Of a stretch of 52,789 bases of DNA, positions 40,904-50,712 are shown piece after piece. The notes beneath the pieces are model-generated. The model was not told where the DNA came from. It saw nothing but the letters and a program-made list of their open reading frames with translations, and ran no database searches. The stretch's first letter is position 1. Each line of letters starts with the position of its first letter. The position numbers and the translations under genes were made by a program. Source of the stretch: Arenibacter nanhaiticus (GTDB taxonomy: Bacteria > Bacteroidota > Bacteroidia > Flavobacteriales > Flavobacteriaceae); NCBI RefSeq assembly GCF_900141935.1, contig NZ_FQYX01000028.1, forward strand, positions 1-52,789, read 5' to 3'.

Positions 40904-42184
40904 ATGAGTAAGAATACAAATGTAAAATGCCCTAATTGTAAAGAGGTTTTTAAAGTAGATGATAGTGTCTACACAGACATCGTTAGGCAGGTAAGAGACC
41001 AGCAATTTCAAGAAGAGTTGAACAATCGATTAGAGTCTGTTAATATAGAAAAGCAGACTGCATTACAATTAAAAGAGTCTGAATTAAAAATTGCTTTCCA
41101 GCAACAGTTGGCAGAAAAACAGCGTGAAATAGAAGCATTGAAACACAAAAGTAGATCAGAGCTAGTTGATGAGGTTTCAAAAAAAGAAAATACTATTAAA
41201 GATTTAGAGTCCAAATTACAGCAGGCTGAAAATGAAAAAAAACTAGCATTACAAACAGCGGTAAATGAACTTGAAAAAGAGAAGAATCAATTACAAAATG
41301 ACTTAAAACTCAAGGAGTCTGAAAAAGAAAATTTAGAAAAGTCCTTACAACAAAATTTTAGAAGAGAGTTAGATCATAAAGCAAAGGAATTACAATTAAA
41401 AGACGAAGAAATAGAACGTCTAAAGGACTATAAGCAAAAGCTTTCAACTAAAATGCTAGGAGAGACTTTGGAGCAACATTGTGAAACCGAGTTTAACAAA
41501 CTAAGAGCCACGGCATTTCAAAAAGCATATTTCGAAAAAGACAACGATGCTTCTCAGGGCACTAAAGGTGATTATATCTTCAGAGAGAAAGATGAAAATG
41601 ATAATGAAATCGTTTCAATTATGTTTGAAATGAAGAATGAAAACGACCTAACAGCTTCCAAAAAGAAAAATGAAGATTTTTTCGCCAAGTTAGATAAAGA
41701 TCGTAGAGATAAAGGCTGTGAATATGCCGTATTGGTTTCTTTATTAGAAACAGATAATGAATTGTATAACACCGGAATTGTAGATGTATCCTACAAGTAT
41801 GAGAAAATGTATGTGGTGCGTCCTCAGTTTTTTATTCCTATTATTACACTTTTAAGAAATGCTGGGATGAAGTCTTTACAGTACAAGGCCGAACTAAAAC
41901 TAGTTAGAAACCAGAATGTTGACATTACTAATTTTGAGGAAAAAATCAACGAATTTAAAACTGGCTTTGCAAGAAACTACGATTTAGCTAGTCGACAATT
42001 TAAAACCGCTATAGATGAGATTGACAAAACCATGAATCATCTACAAAAAACCAAGGATGCTTTATTATCATCTGTAAATAATCTACGTTTGGCGAACAAC
42101 AAAGCAGATGATTTAACCATTAAGAAGTTAACCCATGGTAATCCAACCATGAAACTAAAATTTAACAATTTAAACAGCAATTAG
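40904..42184 (+). CDS. DUF2130-family protein (predicted PD-(D/E)XK-type nuclease fold)
   Basis: 426 residues. A zinc-ribbon-like CPNCKEVF opens the protein, followed by a long coiled coil at about 40-185 rich in Lys, Glu and Gln. The conserved core at about 200-330 has KGDYIFRE and IMFEMKNEN, which resembles the D...ExK metal site of restriction-like nucleases, and then [20 protein letters not shown]. The tail is again coiled. DUF2130 proteins are often found with type I restriction and other defence genes. It has its own dyad promoter and is followed 12 bases later by hsdM, so it may be the first gene of that operon. Confidence 0.8.
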   Translation: MSKNTNVKCPNCKEVFKVDDSVYTDIVRQVRDQQFQEELNNRLESVNIEKQTALQLKESELKIAFQQQLAEKQREIEALKHKSRSELVDEVSKKENTIKDLESKLQQAENEKKLALQTAVNELEKEKNQLQNDLKLKESEKENLEKSLQQNFRRELDHKAKELQLKDEEIERLKDYKQKLSTKMLGETLEQHCETEFNKLRATAFQKAYFEKDNDASQGTKGDYIFREKDENDNEIVSIMFEMKNENDLTASKKKNEDFFAKLDKDRRDKGCEYAVLVSLLETDNELYNTGIVDVSYKYEKMYVVRPQFFIPIITLLRNAGMKSLQYKAELKLVRNQNVDITNFEEKINEFKTGFARNYDLASRQFKTAIDEIDKTMNHLQKTKDALLSSVNNLRLANNKADDLTIKKLTHGNPTMKLKFNNLNSN

Positions 42185-42196
42185 TAAGCAAACAAT

Positions 42197-43678
42197 ATGA
42201 TCACTGGAGAAACAAAAAGTAAAATAGATAAAATTTGGAATGACTTCTGGACAGGAGGAATATCCAACCCATTAACTGTAGTGGAGCAGTTTACCTATCT
42301 AATCTTTATAAAGCAATTAGATGATAAGCAGATTCTAATGGAAAAGCAGGCCAACCTTTTAGGGGTGCCTATCGATAAACCAATCTATACTAAAGAACAA
42401 AGCCCGTTGCGCTGGAGCAACTTTAAAAATAAGGATCCAGAAACAATGTTCGACTTGTTTACAAAGCAACAGCGCGAGCTTAACGATATAACGGCTTTCG
42501 ACTTCATGAAAACTATCGGAGCTGAAGGTGGTGAGTTTGCGCGGTTTATGAAAGGGGCAATTTTCATGATTCAATCTCCGAGGTTATTGGATAAGGTGGT
42601 GCAACAAATAGACCAACTGCCTTTAGACAACAGAGATACTAAAGGGGATCTTTACGAGTATATGCTGTCTAAAATTGCCGAAGCAGGTACCAACGGACAG
42701 TTCCGTACGCCACGCCATATTATTAGTATGATGGTGGAAATGACACAGCCTAAAAAGGATGATATTATTTGCGACCCCGCCTGTGGTACGGCGGGCTTCT
42801 TAGTGAGTGCTGGAGAGTATATTTATCATAACCACAACGACTGGTTTCAAGACAAAACCTTTAGAGAACATTTTAATACCAAGATGTTTAACGGTATTGA
42901 GTTCGACCCGTCTATGTTGCGTATTGCTGCTATGAATATGCAATTGCACGGTATGGAAACGCCAGTGCTTATTGGTAAAGATGCTTTGAGCGAAGCGAAT
43001 GCTGATATAGAAAACGAATACACGCTTATTTTAGCAAACCCGCCGTTTAAAGGAAGTTTGGACTATGATGAGGTAGAGAGTAGTTTATTGCAAACTACCA
43101 AAACGAAGAAAACAGAACTATTGTTTTTAAGTTTAATGTTACGCACCCTAAAAGTTGGAGGACGTGCAGCGGTAATTGTACCAGATGGAGTTTTGTTTGG
43201 TAGTTCTAGAGCACATAAGAGCATACGAGAAGAGTTGGTAAATAACCAAAAACTTGAAGCGGTAATATCTATGCCTTCTGGGGTATTTAAACCGTATGCA
43301 GGGGTAAGTACAGCGGTATTGTTTTTTACCAAAACCAACTCTGGGGGTACGGATAAGGTATGGTTTTATGATATGAAAGCCGATGGGTATAGTTTAGACG
43401 ATAAGCGTTCTGAGATTAAAGACAATGATATTCCTGATATTATTGAACGTTTTAAAAATTTAGAAGCGGAAACGGATAGAGTACGTACAGATCAAAGTTT
43501 TATGGTACCTTCTAAGGAGATTAAAGAGAACGATTGGGATTTATCTATTAACCGTTATAAGGAAATTGTTTATGAGGAAATTGAATATGATGAACCACAG
43601 GTGATAATTGATTCAATAAAAGATATAGATAATGTAAGAACCAATGCTATACTAAATTTAGAAGAGTTGTTAAAATGA
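42197..43678 (+). CDS. hsdM: Type I restriction-modification methyltransferase subunit
   Basis: 493 residues. The N-terminal helical domain has WNDFWTGGISNPLTVVEQFT, typical of HsdM. S-adenosylmethionine motif I is DPACGTAGFLVSAGEY at about residues 194-209, preceded by GQFRTPRHI; the catalytic motif is ANPPFKGS. It methylates adenine at the site chosen by HsdS, marking host DNA. The stop overlaps the HsdS start (ATGA), so the two are translationally coupled. It is a complete, ordinary HsdM, in contrast to the hybrid methyltransferase at 37236. Confidence 0.95.
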   Translation: MITGETKSKIDKIWNDFWTGGISNPLTVVEQFTYLIFIKQLDDKQILMEKQANLLGVPIDKPIYTKEQSPLRWSNFKNKDPETMFDLFTKQQRELNDITAFDFMKTIGAEGGEFARFMKGAIFMIQSPRLLDKVVQQIDQLPLDNRDTKGDLYEYMLSKIAEAGTNGQFRTPRHIISMMVEMTQPKKDDIICDPACGTAGFLVSAGEYIYHNHNDWFQDKTFREHFNTKMFNGIEFDPSMLRIAAMNMQLHGMETPVLIGKDALSEANADIENEYTLILANPPFKGSLDYDEVESSLLQTTKTKKTELLFLSLMLRTLKVGGRAAVIVPDGVLFGSSRAHKSIREELVNNQKLEAVISMPSGVFKPYAGVSTAVLFFTKTNSGGTDKVWFYDMKADGYSLDDKRSEIKDNDIPDIIERFKNLEAETDRVRTDQSFMVPSKEIKENDWDLSINRYKEIVYEEIEYDEPQVIIDSIKDIDNVRTNAILNLEELLK

Positions 43679-44823
43679 TAGAGGAAGTTGAATTAGGTAA
43701 AATAGCATCGTTTAGTCAAGGACAACAAGTTTCAATCCCAGATCAAAGAAAAGAAATGTTTGATGGATGTGATACTTTTATTAGAATAATAAATTATACT
43801 CAAGGGTCTTCTGACTTCAGATATATTCCAAAACAAAATCCAAAATATCACATAACAAAACATGATATTATTATGGTGAGGTATGGTGCTGTTGGATTTG
43901 TTGGTAAAGGCATTGAAGGGGTATTGGCTAATAATATGTTTAAGATTGATTACGATAAACAAGTATTGTTTGGTGATTATTTATTTCGTGCTCTAAGGAG
44001 TGGGAAAGTTCAATCTCAACTAATTAGTGCTTCTCAAAGCACTTCGATGGCAGCTTTAAATTTTAAAACTGTTTCAAGGGTTAAAATCCCCCTTCCCCCT
44101 CTAGAAACCCAAAAGAAAATAGCGGCCATTCTAGACGAAGCAGATAAACTTCGCCAACTAGACAAACGACTCATTGAAAAATATGACGCCCTTACACAAA
44201 GTCTATTTTTGGATATGTTTGGGGATTTAGTTGGAGAAAAAGAAAGTTTAAGTAGTCTTTGTGAAATTAATCCCAAGAAGTCTGAAATATCTAATTTAGA
44301 TAAATCAACTTTAGTATCTTTTATTCCGATGAGTAATGTTTCAGAAAAAGGAGAAGTTGATTTATCAATTGAAAAAACAATAGATGAGGTTTGGAGTGGA
44401 TTCACATATTTTGCAGAGCGGGATGTTGTATTTGCTAAGATTACACCTTGTATGGAAAATGGTAAAGGGGCTATTATGAGGTCTTTGACTAATGGTATTG
44501 GTTTTGGAACCACTGAATTTCACGTTTTAAGACCTAAAGAAAATAAATCATCATCAGAATGGATTTACCATTTAACCACATCTTATCACTTTAGGAAATT
44601 AGCTGAGAATAACATGAAAGGAAGTGCTGGTCAAAAGCGTGTACCAACAGATTTTTTTAAAAGATTTAAAATAGTTTGTCCTCCAATCGAGCTCCAGAAC
44701 CAATTCGCAGAACGTGTTGAAGCAATAGAAGCCCAAAAAGCATTAGCTCAAAAAAGCTTAGAAAAAAGCGAAGAATTGTTTAATAGCTTATTGCAAAAGG
44801 CGTTTAAAGGAGAGTTGGTTTAA
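43675..44823 (+). CDS. hsdS: Type I restriction-modification specificity subunit
   Basis: 382 residues with two target-recognition halves. The first ends in VSRVKIPLPPLETQKKIAAI and the coiled coil ILDEADKLRQLDKRLIEKYD, the second in FKIVCPPIELQNQFAERVEA and the coiled coil AQKALAQKSLEKSEELF. This two-half plan reads a bipartite DNA site and holds two HsdM subunits. The family's GxxxR-type and FxxxQ sections are seen (FSQGQQVSIPDQ, SGKVQSQLISASQS). The recognised sequence cannot be deduced. It starts within the hsdM stop and is followed by a small gene after nine bases. Confidence 0.93.
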   Translation: MIEEVELGKIASFSQGQQVSIPDQRKEMFDGCDTFIRIINYTQGSSDFRYIPKQNPKYHITKHDIIMVRYGAVGFVGKGIEGVLANNMFKIDYDKQVLFGDYLFRALRSGKVQSQLISASQSTSMAALNFKTVSRVKIPLPPLETQKKIAAILDEADKLRQLDKRLIEKYDALTQSLFLDMFGDLVGEKESLSSLCEINPKKSEISNLDKSTLVSFIPMSNVSEKGEVDLSIEKTIDEVWSGFTYFAERDVVFAKITPCMENGKGAIMRSLTNGIGFGTTEFHVLRPKENKSSSEWIYHLTTSYHFRKLAENNMKGSAGQKRVPTDFFKRFKIVCPPIELQNQFAERVEAIEAQKALAQKSLEKSEELFNSLLQKAFKGELV

Positions 44824-44832
44824 GATAAGCAT

Positions 44833-45225
44833 ATGGATAGCAAAGATTGGTTATTAGAGCAGCTAAAAGTTGCCTACCAAAAATCAGATATAAGTCAGAC
44901 AGGTGCATTTATAGATCTAGTAGATATACCCTATAAAGGTATTAGTATTAAGCATAGTAATGGCTTATACATTAGTTTCAAACATTTTGACCTGGTTGAA
45001 TTTTATGCTTTGTCAATCTATTTAGAATCTCGTATAAAACAAGAGGATATTAGAGTGTATTGCAAAGAGTATGACAAAAGTATTTGGGTTTACTTTGATA
45101 AGAAATTTACTGAAGGGAGTAAAGGAGATTTTGAAAAAGCCATGTGGACTTTTAAAATAATAGATAATCTAATTAAAGATATCACCAATGTGGTAATCAA
45201 GGTAGGAAGTGATGAAGTTAAATAG
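44833..45225 (+). CDS. Hypothetical protein between hsdS and the DUF262 gene
   Basis: 130 residues, not recognised. No signal or membrane segment is present. A beta-strand pattern appears (FIDLVDIPYKGISIKHSN, GLYISFKHFDLVEFYALSI, RVYCKEYDKSIWVYFDKK), then a helix at about 95-110 and WTFKIIDNLIKDITNVVIKV. The start lies nine bases after hsdS and about 55 bases separate it from the DUF262 gene, so it belongs to the same run of genes. A small accessory or inhibitor protein is one possibility, but nothing in the sequence shows it. Confidence 0.55.
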   Translation: MDSKDWLLEQLKVAYQKSDISQTGAFIDLVDIPYKGISIKHSNGLYISFKHFDLVEFYALSIYLESRIKQEDIRVYCKEYDKSIWVYFDKKFTEGSKGDFEKAMWTFKIIDNLIKDITNVVIKVGSDEVK

Positions 45226-45281
45226 AGAGTTGTAATCACGTTAACAACATGGTTCTGGAACATGTAAATCATATATAGCAA

Positions 45282-47078
45282 ATGGATATTCAAAAATATA
45301 ACGTCAATCAGCATCTTATAGAAACCCTTTTATCTTGGATTAAAAGCGGTGAAATTGCTATCCCAGAAATTCAACGTCCATTTGTTTGGGATGGTGCTAA
45401 AGTAAGGGACTTAATGGATAGCTTATACCAGGGATACCCAATAGGTTATATTATTACCTGGCGCAATCCTAACATTAGGCTTAAAGATGGATCTACATCA
45501 GAAGGCAAAAAAATCCTAATAGACGGGCAACAACGCGTTACCGCCTTAACGGCTGCTATTCTCGGAGATTATGTAATTAACAAAAATTATAAGCGCGTTA
45601 GAATTAAAATAGCTTTTAATCCTATACAAGAAAAGTTTGCCGTACAAACACCGGTTATTGTTAAGGATAAGCAATGGATTCCAGATATTTCAAAAGTCCT
45701 GAGTGGACAAATAAATTCATTTAATTTTACCAATGACTTTATAAATAACAACCCAGATCTTAATCAAGATGATATAGTGCGCGCTATTAACAAATTATTC
45801 AATTTGGCTAAAAAACAAATTGGGCTTATTGATTTAGCAGCAGATCTGGATATAGAAACGGTAACAGAGATCTTTATTCGTATTAATTCACAAGGCGTTA
45901 TTTTAAGTCAGGCAGATTTTGTTATGAGTAAAATTGCTGCTAATGAAACTTTTGGCGGGCAGGAACTTAGGAAGGCTATAGATTACTTTAGTCATTTGGC
46001 AGTTGCTCCCGAGTTTTATCAATTCATTGCAGAACATGATACCGATTTCGCCAAGACAGACTATTTCCAAAAAATGTCGTGGTTAAAAAATGAAAGTGAA
46101 GATCTTTATGACCCTAAATATACAGACGTTTTAAGGGTAGCTTTTACTACACAGTTCAATAGAGGTAAACTGTCTGACTTAGTTAGCCTACTTTCTGGAA
46201 GAAATTTTGAAACTAGAACCTATGAAGAGGAAATAGCTGAAGCTTCTTTTAAGAAACTTTCTAATGGTATTCATCATTTCATTAATGAGACCAATTTTAA
46301 ACGGTTTTTGATGATCATAAAATCTGCCGGATTCATTACTTCTAAAATGATACGGTCTCAAAATGCTATAAACTTTGCATACATTGTTTATCTCAAATTA
46401 AAAGCACAAGGGGAAAACCCAGCCAATATCGAAACCTATGTACGTAGGTGGTATGTGTATTCCGTATTAACGGGTCGTTATTCTGGTTCACCTGAATCTA
46501 TGTTTGATTTTGATATTAGACAGATTGAACTAAAATCATTTAAGGATTATTTGCAAGAAAAAGAAGACGGAGAATTATCACAAGCTTTTTGGAATGCTTC
46601 TTTAGTCCAAAGTTTAAACACCTCCGTTACGAGTAGTCCTTATTTTCATGTGTATTTAGCAAGTCAAGTTAGAGCTAATGATAAAGGGTTCTTATCTAAA
46701 GAAATCACGGTGGGAGATTTACTTACTTACAGGGGTGACATACACCATATCTTTCCAAGAAACTATCTTAAAAAAGCAGGGTTACCAAGAGGAAAATACA
46801 ATCAGATTGCTAATTATGTGTATATGCAGCAAGAGGTAAACATTAAAGTAGGTGCCAAAGCTCCTTCAGTTTACTTTGGTGAGATATTAGACCAGTGCAA
46901 TGGGAGTCTATTAAAATATGGTGGTATAAATGAATTGGATGAACTAAAAATAAATTTAATCCAAAACTGTATTCCTGAGTCAATATTTACTATGAATATT
47001 GACCATTACGACGAGTTTCTTCTATTAAGAAGAAAGTTAATGGCGAATAAGATGAGGGAGTATTATTTTAGTCTTTAA
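45282..47078 (+). CDS. DUF262 protein with C-terminal HNH-type (DUF1524-like) domain
   Basis: 598 residues. The N-terminal DUF262 (ParB/sulfiredoxin-like) fold has IPEIQRPFVWDGAKVRDLMD and the nucleotide motif DGQQRVTAL at about residues 81-89. A helical middle follows, and the C-terminal part has DIHHIFPRNYLKKAG near 487-500 with the tandem His and Asn of an HNH/DUF1524 nuclease. This is the plan of GmrSD and related type IV restriction enzymes that cut modified phage DNA. It sits between hsdS and hsdR, so a second restriction activity may be built into the type I locus. The chain is one polypeptide. Confidence 0.85.
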   Translation: MDIQKYNVNQHLIETLLSWIKSGEIAIPEIQRPFVWDGAKVRDLMDSLYQGYPIGYIITWRNPNIRLKDGSTSEGKKILIDGQQRVTALTAAILGDYVINKNYKRVRIKIAFNPIQEKFAVQTPVIVKDKQWIPDISKVLSGQINSFNFTNDFINNNPDLNQDDIVRAINKLFNLAKKQIGLIDLAADLDIETVTEIFIRINSQGVILSQADFVMSKIAANETFGGQELRKAIDYFSHLAVAPEFYQFIAEHDTDFAKTDYFQKMSWLKNESEDLYDPKYTDVLRVAFTTQFNRGKLSDLVSLLSGRNFETRTYEEEIAEASFKKLSNGIHHFINETNFKRFLMIIKSAGFITSKMIRSQNAINFAYIVYLKLKAQGENPANIETYVRRWYVYSVLTGRYSGSPESMFDFDIRQIELKSFKDYLQEKEDGELSQAFWNASLVQSLNTSVTSSPYFHVYLASQVRANDKGFLSKEITVGDLLTYRGDIHHIFPRNYLKKAGLPRGKYNQIANYVYMQQEVNIKVGAKAPSVYFGEILDQCNGSLLKYGGINELDELKINLIQNCIPESIFTMNIDHYDEFLLLRRKLMANKMREYYFSL

Positions 47079-47175
47079 TTAAATGCATTATGGATTCCTT
47101 GAGTATTTTATAGTTAAAGGAATAGATATAGAATGTCAGGACAATTGAAAGATTTATTTACTTTAATTTAAGGTT

Positions 47176-50100
47176 ATGCAAAGTAATTTCGATTTTATTA
47201 AGGATGATTTTCACGAACTATATATCCAATCTGCGGAGGCAGAAAAATACGTGTTTAAAGCGCCTAAATATGCAGCACTTCAATGTAGAATTGTATTAGA
47301 GCTGACTTTAAACTGGTTATACGACAACGACCCAGATTACGAAAGACCTTATGATACTACTTTAGCGGCTTTAATGTACCATGATGACTTTAAAAATGAT
47401 ATAAAAGGAACATTACTAAACGAGCTAACCTTAGTTAGAAGAATCGGTAATAACGCGGCGCACGGTAAAAGAGTTAATAACAAAGAAGCGCTAATCTGTC
47501 TTAGAAGTATCTTTAGACTTCTCTCCTTTATTGGGATTAATTATAACGAGGAAAGCCCAGATATTCCACTATTCAATGAGGCATTAATACCTACAGGGGA
47601 ACTTAACGATAAAACTGTAAAAGAGCTTCAAGAGAAATCTGAAGCTATTGAGAAACTATTAGCAGAGAAAAACAAACAACTGGAAAGAACACTTGAACTT
47701 CAAAAGGAAAACGAACTTCTAAGGCTGCAAGTACAACAACATCAAAAACAACTTAAGGAGCGTAAAGAAGAACGCCAAATTGATGTAGATTTTGAAGAGA
47801 AAATCCCAGAGCTAACCTCAGAAATTGAAACCCGTAAATTGTTCATAGATGTGTTGCTTAAAGAAGCAGGTTGGGATAATCTTAAGCAGCATAAAGATTT
47901 AGAGTATAAAGTGACAGGAATGCCCAAAACCGTTAATCCTTCTGGTGTTGGTTATGTAGATTATGTGCTTTGGGATGATAATGGAATGCCCTTGGCCGTT
48001 GTAGAGGCTAAAAAAACACTACACAGTCCTAAAAATGGGAAGCACCAAGCATTCTTGTATGCTAACTGTTTAGAGGCGATGACAGGGCAAAGACCTATTA
48101 TCTTTTATACTAACGGATTTGAAACGCATGTATGGGATGATACTTTTTATCCTGAACGGGAAGTTAGCGGATTTTATACCAAGGATGAACTTCAGTATTT
48201 AATAGAGCGCAGAAGTACTAGAAAAGATTTAAGAGAGTTTCAAGTCAATAGAGATATTGCTGGCCGCCCCTATCAGCTAGAAGCCATTAAAAGAGTTGCT
48301 GAAGCCTTGGTAACAACAAGCCAAAATGAGCTTAAAGGGAAAGGCAGAAAAGCTTTATTAGTAATGGCTACAGGTAGTGGTAAGACAAGAGTGTCCGCGG
48401 CTATTGTAGATATGTTAACCAAAAGCAATTGGGCCAAACGTGTATTGTTTTTGGCAGATAGAAATGCTTTGGTTACACAAGCAAAGAATGCTTTTAAAGA
48501 ACATGTTCCGCATTTAAGTGCTATAGACCTTACAAAAGAAAAAGAGGATAACGGAACTAGATTAGTGTTCTCCACATATCCAACCATAATGAACCGTATA
48601 GATAGTCTTAAAAATGAGGATGGTCGGTTTTATGGTCCAGGACATTTTGATGTAATTATTATTGATGAAGCCCATAGGTCTGTTTATCAAAAATACCGAG
48701 CAATTTTTGAGTATTTCGATGCTATTTTAATTGGGTTAACGGCTACGCCAAAAAAGGAAATAGATCATAATACCTATTCCTTATTTAATATTGAAGATGA
48801 TAACCCAACGTATGCGTATGAGCTTAATCAAGCTGTGCAAGATAAGTTTTTAGTGCCACCAAAGGCTATTAATGTGCCTGTTAAATTTGTCCATGAAGGT
48901 ATAAAGTACAGTGAACTTTCAGAAGAAGATAAACTAAAGTTTGAAGAAACTTTTACGGATGAGGTTTCAGAAGATGATGAAGATATAGAAATTAGTAAAT
49001 CTGCTATCAATTCATTTTTGTTTAATAACAAAACCATTGATGATGTCCTAGATTATCTAATGAATAACGGGATTAAGGTAGAAGGCGGAGATAAGTTAGG
49101 GAAAACGATCATTTTCGCTAAAAATCATAAACATGCTGTTTTTATTGAAAAGCGCTTTAATAAAAACTATCCTGAGTATTCTGGAAAGTTTTTACGTGTT
49201 ATAGATAATTATGAATCTAAAGCACAGGATTTACTTGAAAAATTCTGTGAAGACAAAGTAGAATTAGAACCGCAAATAGCTGTGTCTGTAGATATGATGG
49301 ACACCGGTGTAGATGCACCAAGAGTGGTTAATTTAGTGTTTTTTAAACAGGTAAAGTCCTATGCCAAGTTTTGGCAAATGATTGGTAGAGGAACACGTTT
49401 AAGGCCAGATTTGTTTGGTCCTAGCATAGACAAAGAGCACTTTATGATATTTGACATTTGTGACAACTTCAGCTTTTTTAATGAGTTTCCAGACGGAATT
49501 AAAGGAACCGCAACCAAAACGTTATCTCAAAAAGTATTTGAAGCCAAATTAAATATAATAATAGCTGTTAGAGATAATACTGAGTCAACACCCGAAGAGG
49601 ATGAACTAGCGGAAAACTACACCAACCAACTTCATGAAATAATTAATAGTCTAGACCAGGAAAGATTTGAGGTTAGAAAGCATTGGTCTCATGTAACCGA
49701 ATTTAGCAGTCGAGAGCGATGGAATAATTTAAGTGTTGGCGATGTGCTTGATTTAAGTACTAACCTATCTGGATTGGCACCTTACAATGAAGATGATGAT
49801 GAGTTAGCTAAAAGATTTGATCTTTTGGCGCTCAACTTACAATTAATGATTCTCTCTGGAAATAAAAAAGGAGAAGAGGTTTACGTAAAACAAATTTATG
49901 GTATAGCTAATAGCCTAGAGAAGAAAAGGAATATTCCAAAGGTTAAAGAAAAACTACCATTAATTAGGCAGATTCAGGAAGTAGAGTTTTGGAAGAATAC
50001 CAATGTAAATGTGGTAGAACATATTAGAATAGAGTTAAGAGAATTACTGAAATTTATAGAAAAGCAAGAAGTTAAAACAGTCTATACCGATTTTGCAGAT

Positions 50101-50616
50101 GAAATTCAGCTTAATAAAGTGGAAGAGGTAGATATAATGCCAACGTATTCAAGATTAAAAAGTTATAAGGACAGGGTAGAGGCATTTATAAGGAAAAATA
50201 AATCTCATTTGGTGATAGATAAACTTCATAAAAATATTCCTATCACTCCTAAAGAATTAGAGTTGTTAGAATCATTCTTATTCAATTACGAATTAGGTAC
50301 TAAAGAAGAATATGAAAAAGAATACGGTACGCAACCTTTAGGTAAATTCATCCGAGGCATCGTTGGATTGGATATTGAAGTAGTTAATAACTTATTTGCA
50401 AACTTCATTGAAGATGAAAATTTAAATCCGGTACAAATTACCTTCATACAGACCCTCATTAATTATCTCAACAATAATGGGACACTCGATAAAAAACTAT
50501 TGACACAGCCACCATTTAATGAAGCCAGTGATAATGGCATAATTGGTTTGTTTGAAGACAATAAGGTACGAGAAATAGTATCTATTATAGACCAAGTCAA
50601 TAATAATATTAGTTAA
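47176..50616 (+). CDS. hsdR: Type I restriction endonuclease subunit
   Basis: 1146 residues. An N-terminal DUF4145-type domain has VRRIGNNAAHGKRV near residue 90. A coiled coil follows at about 150-205. The PD-(D/E)XK nuclease domain has DYVLWDDNGMPLAVVEAKK at about residues 262-280, with Asp and ExK. The SF2 helicase core has Walker A ATGSGKT near 398, DEAH near 496, TATPKKE near 517 and a C-terminal RecA half with GRGTRLRPDL. It uses ATP to translocate DNA and cuts at a distance from the HsdS site. It is intact, so the type I system can be functional. Confidence 0.94.
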   Translation: MQSNFDFIKDDFHELYIQSAEAEKYVFKAPKYAALQCRIVLELTLNWLYDNDPDYERPYDTTLAALMYHDDFKNDIKGTLLNELTLVRRIGNNAAHGKRVNNKEALICLRSIFRLLSFIGINYNEESPDIPLFNEALIPTGELNDKTVKELQEKSEAIEKLLAEKNKQLERTLELQKENELLRLQVQQHQKQLKERKEERQIDVDFEEKIPELTSEIETRKLFIDVLLKEAGWDNLKQHKDLEYKVTGMPKTVNPSGVGYVDYVLWDDNGMPLAVVEAKKTLHSPKNGKHQAFLYANCLEAMTGQRPIIFYTNGFETHVWDDTFYPEREVSGFYTKDELQYLIERRSTRKDLREFQVNRDIAGRPYQLEAIKRVAEALVTTSQNELKGKGRKALLVMATGSGKTRVSAAIVDMLTKSNWAKRVLFLADRNALVTQAKNAFKEHVPHLSAIDLTKEKEDNGTRLVFSTYPTIMNRIDSLKNEDGRFYGPGHFDVIIIDEAHRSVYQKYRAIFEYFDAILIGLTATPKKEIDHNTYSLFNIEDDNPTYAYELNQAVQDKFLVPPKAINVPVKFVHEGIKYSELSEEDKLKFEETFTDEVSEDDEDIEISKSAINSFLFNNKTIDDVLDYLMNNGIKVEGGDKLGKTIIFAKNHKHAVFIEKRFNKNYPEYSGKFLRVIDNYESKAQDLLEKFCEDKVELEPQIAVSVDMMDTGVDAPRVVNLVFFKQVKSYAKFWQMIGRGTRLRPDLFGPSIDKEHFMIFDICDNFSFFNEFPDGIKGTATKTLSQKVFEAKLNIIIAVRDNTESTPEEDELAENYTNQLHEIINSLDQERFEVRKHWSHVTEFSSRERWNNLSVGDVLDLSTNLSGLAPYNEDDDELAKRFDLLALNLQLMILSGNKKGEEVYVKQIYGIANSLEKKRNIPKVKEKLPLIRQIQEVEFWKNTNVNVVEHIRIELRELLKFIEKQEVKTVYTDFADEIQLNKVEEVDIMPTYSRLKSYKDRVEAFIRKNKSHLVIDKLHKNIPITPKELELLESFLFNYELGTKEEYEKEYGTQPLGKFIRGIVGLDIEVVNNLFANFIEDENLNPVQITFIQTLINYLNNNGTLDKKLLTQPPFNEASDNGIIGLFEDNKVREIVSIIDQVNNNIS

Positions 50617-50646
50617 CTTTTCATAATAAGCTCATTTAGAATACAC

Positions 50647-50685
50647 AACTGTGCAATTATCTTGCATAGTGCTGTTGTATTATTG
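50647..50685 (+). promoter_or_regulatory. Promoter with dyad upstream of the interrupted helicase gene
   Basis: TGTGCAA (50650-50656), five bases and TTGCATA (50662-50668) form the dyad. Nine bases later TATTATTG (50678-50685) matches TAnnTTTG at seven of eight positions. The 15-base block AACTGTGCAATTA is identical to that at 37174. The ATG follows at 50713. Confidence 0.65.
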
Positions 50686-50712
50686 CAGTATTAATCTTAA
50701 ATACTGTTCGTT

